Positions 21,335 through 22,245 of a stretch of 22,245 nt of DNA are shown here, one piece after another. The translations under genes were made by a program, and so were the position numbers. This DNA is from a virus, in the IMG/VR virus record IMGVR_UViG_3300045131_001168, positions 1 to 22,245 of that record. One strand, 5' to 3'. The stretch's first letter is position 1. Each line of letters starts with the position of its first letter. Below the pieces are notes generated by a model that was given only the letters and a program-made list of their open reading frames with translations, was not told where the DNA came from and did no database searches.

Positions 21335-22245
21335 ATGAAAATGGTGGTATGTTCCGAGTGCGGTGGGATGGTGGTTGACGGGAAGCAGAAATACAAGCAT
21401 GCGAGGAGTTGTCCGACTTATAAGCAGGAGGGGATTGACCATGTCGTGTGTCGGGAGTGTGGGTATCGGTCGCCCATGTTGTCGAAGCATCTAAAACTTC
21501 ATGGGTTGACTGGTAAGACCTATGTGGAGAAATGGCCGGAAGCACCGATTGTGGTTCGGGGTACCGTGTCTAGACAGGTGTGCTCTAATGTTGGAAAGCA
21601 TGAGAAGATGGCCGGTGAGCATCGTGACTCGGTCGTGTGTGTGAAGTGTGGGGATGTTTATCGAGCGAGGCATGGTCATGGGCATTGGCAAGATTGTATC
21701 GGTTCACATCCGGCTCTTTACAAAGATGGGGTGGACTTTGTTCGATGCCCGGAGTGTAACAAGCCGATGCTGCGTCTCGGAGCGCATTTACACATGGTAC
21801 ATGGATGGGACAATGACCGGATAGCATTGGAGGCGGGGCGTGGGTTGAAGTTGATGGCTGAGTGTGTGGTCGAGAAGTGGCGAGAGAGGCAGGACTTCAA
21901 AGCTGCACAGGTGAAGAGGGAGAAAACCCACATGGAGAGGTATGGGTTTCCCAATCCGTTCGCTGACCCGGAGGTAAAGGGGAAGATACTGGAGACGCAT
22001 CGACGGAGATATGGGGTTGACCATCCGATGCAGAATGAGGAAGTATTCATGAGACAGAATGCTTCAGCCAATGATGGTCCATCGGCGCAGGAGTTGTTTT
22101 TCGACAAGCATACGTGCGACAATGTCGTTTTCACTGGGTATGGGGGCCGGTTCATTCGGACGAAGACGGGGGTTCATAAGTACGGTCGGGTGATTAAGGA
22201 CTTGAACCCTGATTTCATGGTTTTACCGGATAACGTTCTGGAGTC
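21335..22245 (+). CDS. Free-standing Vsr-like homing endonuclease with zinc fingers (3' end outside window)
   Basis: The frame is open from ATG 21335 (GGAGG 4 bases before; ATG 21314 in frame lacks a site) to the window end, 303 residues. Two copies of a two-finger unit are visible: C6-x2-C9...H22...C26 plus C39-x2-C42...H52-x3-H56, and C102-x2-C105...H117...C121 plus C138-x2-C141...H151-x4-H156. The HLKLHG and HLHMVHG ends resemble MucR/Ros fingers. Residues about 195-245 hold two NUMOD-type repeats (HMERYGFPNPFADPEVKGK, HRRRYGVDHPMQNEEV). GPSAQELFF and LNPDFMVLPDN at the end match the start of a Vsr/EDxHD nuclease fold. Such enzymes spread by cutting cognate alleles; here the likely target is near the capsid gene. 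Confidence 0.8.
   Translation, partial: MKMVVCSECGGMVVDGKQKYKHARSCPTYKQEGIDHVVCRECGYRSPMLSKHLKLHGLTGKTYVEKWPEAPIVVRGTVSRQVCSNVGKHEKMAGEHRDSVVCVKCGDVYRARHGHGHWQDCIGSHPALYKDGVDFVRCPECNKPMLRLGAHLHMVHGWDNDRIALEAGRGLKLMAECVVEKWRERQDFKAAQVKREKTHMERYGFPNPFADPEVKGKILETHRRRYGVDHPMQNEEVFMRQNASANDGPSAQELFFDKHTCDNVVFTGYGGRFIRTKTGVHKYGRVIKDLNPDFMVLPDNVLE

Overview
This window looks like the head and DNA-packaging module of a large tailed bacteriophage (T4-like or jumbo-like myovirus style) or a metagenomic relative. All recognisable genes lie on the + strand, are tightly packed (ATGA or TAATG overlaps, gaps usually below 60 bases) and mostly have strong AGGAGG-type ribosome binding sites, so the host is a bacterium. 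No bacterial housekeeping gene, tRNA, rRNA or CRISPR array was seen. The host cannot be named from this sequence. Codon usage is GC-rich, most strongly C-ending in the capsid genes.

Layout: (1) bases 1-150 hold the tail end of an upstream gene and an intrinsic terminator. (2) 224-784 encodes a small protein with two sigma-region-4-like helix-turn-helix units. (3) A promoter-like box at 784-800 opens an operon of two unknown proteins, a candidate small terminase subunit, and the large terminase subunit (2957-6100), whose Walker A loop is split by a 443-residue LAGLIDADG intein. (4) After a second box (about 6107) come a beta-rich virion-like protein, a charged coiled-coil protein, the portal (7360-9300), an 862-residue protein with an embedded HD domain, and a run of small proteins, several with zinc-binding cysteine clusters and one WYL-like. 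(5) A third box (14160-14176), sharing 17 identical bases with the first, leads into a zinc-ribbon protein, a gene with an apparent one-base frameshift near its start, two small unknowns, a probable gp21-type prohead protease (16093-17103), a complete TauE/SafE-family membrane transporter (17107-17844) and a small helical protein. (6) A fourth box (about 18171) precedes the capsid set: two scaffold/core-like proteins, a decoration-like protein and the HK97-fold major capsid protein (20337-21197), closed by a strong terminator (21246-21277). (7) Beyond it, a free-standing Vsr-like homing endonuclease with duplicated zinc fingers runs off the window end.

The order portal, protease, scaffold, capsid follows the T4 logic: capsid shell and scaffold assemble on the portal, the protease matures the prohead, and terminase packages DNA. 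The non-standard items are the transporter and HD-domain protein inside a structural module, two independent homing elements on the two most conserved genes, a short IA-x-x-L amphipathic helix recurring at the ends of many proteins, and a shared promoter-like box. There is no gene-free stretch longer than 300 bases.
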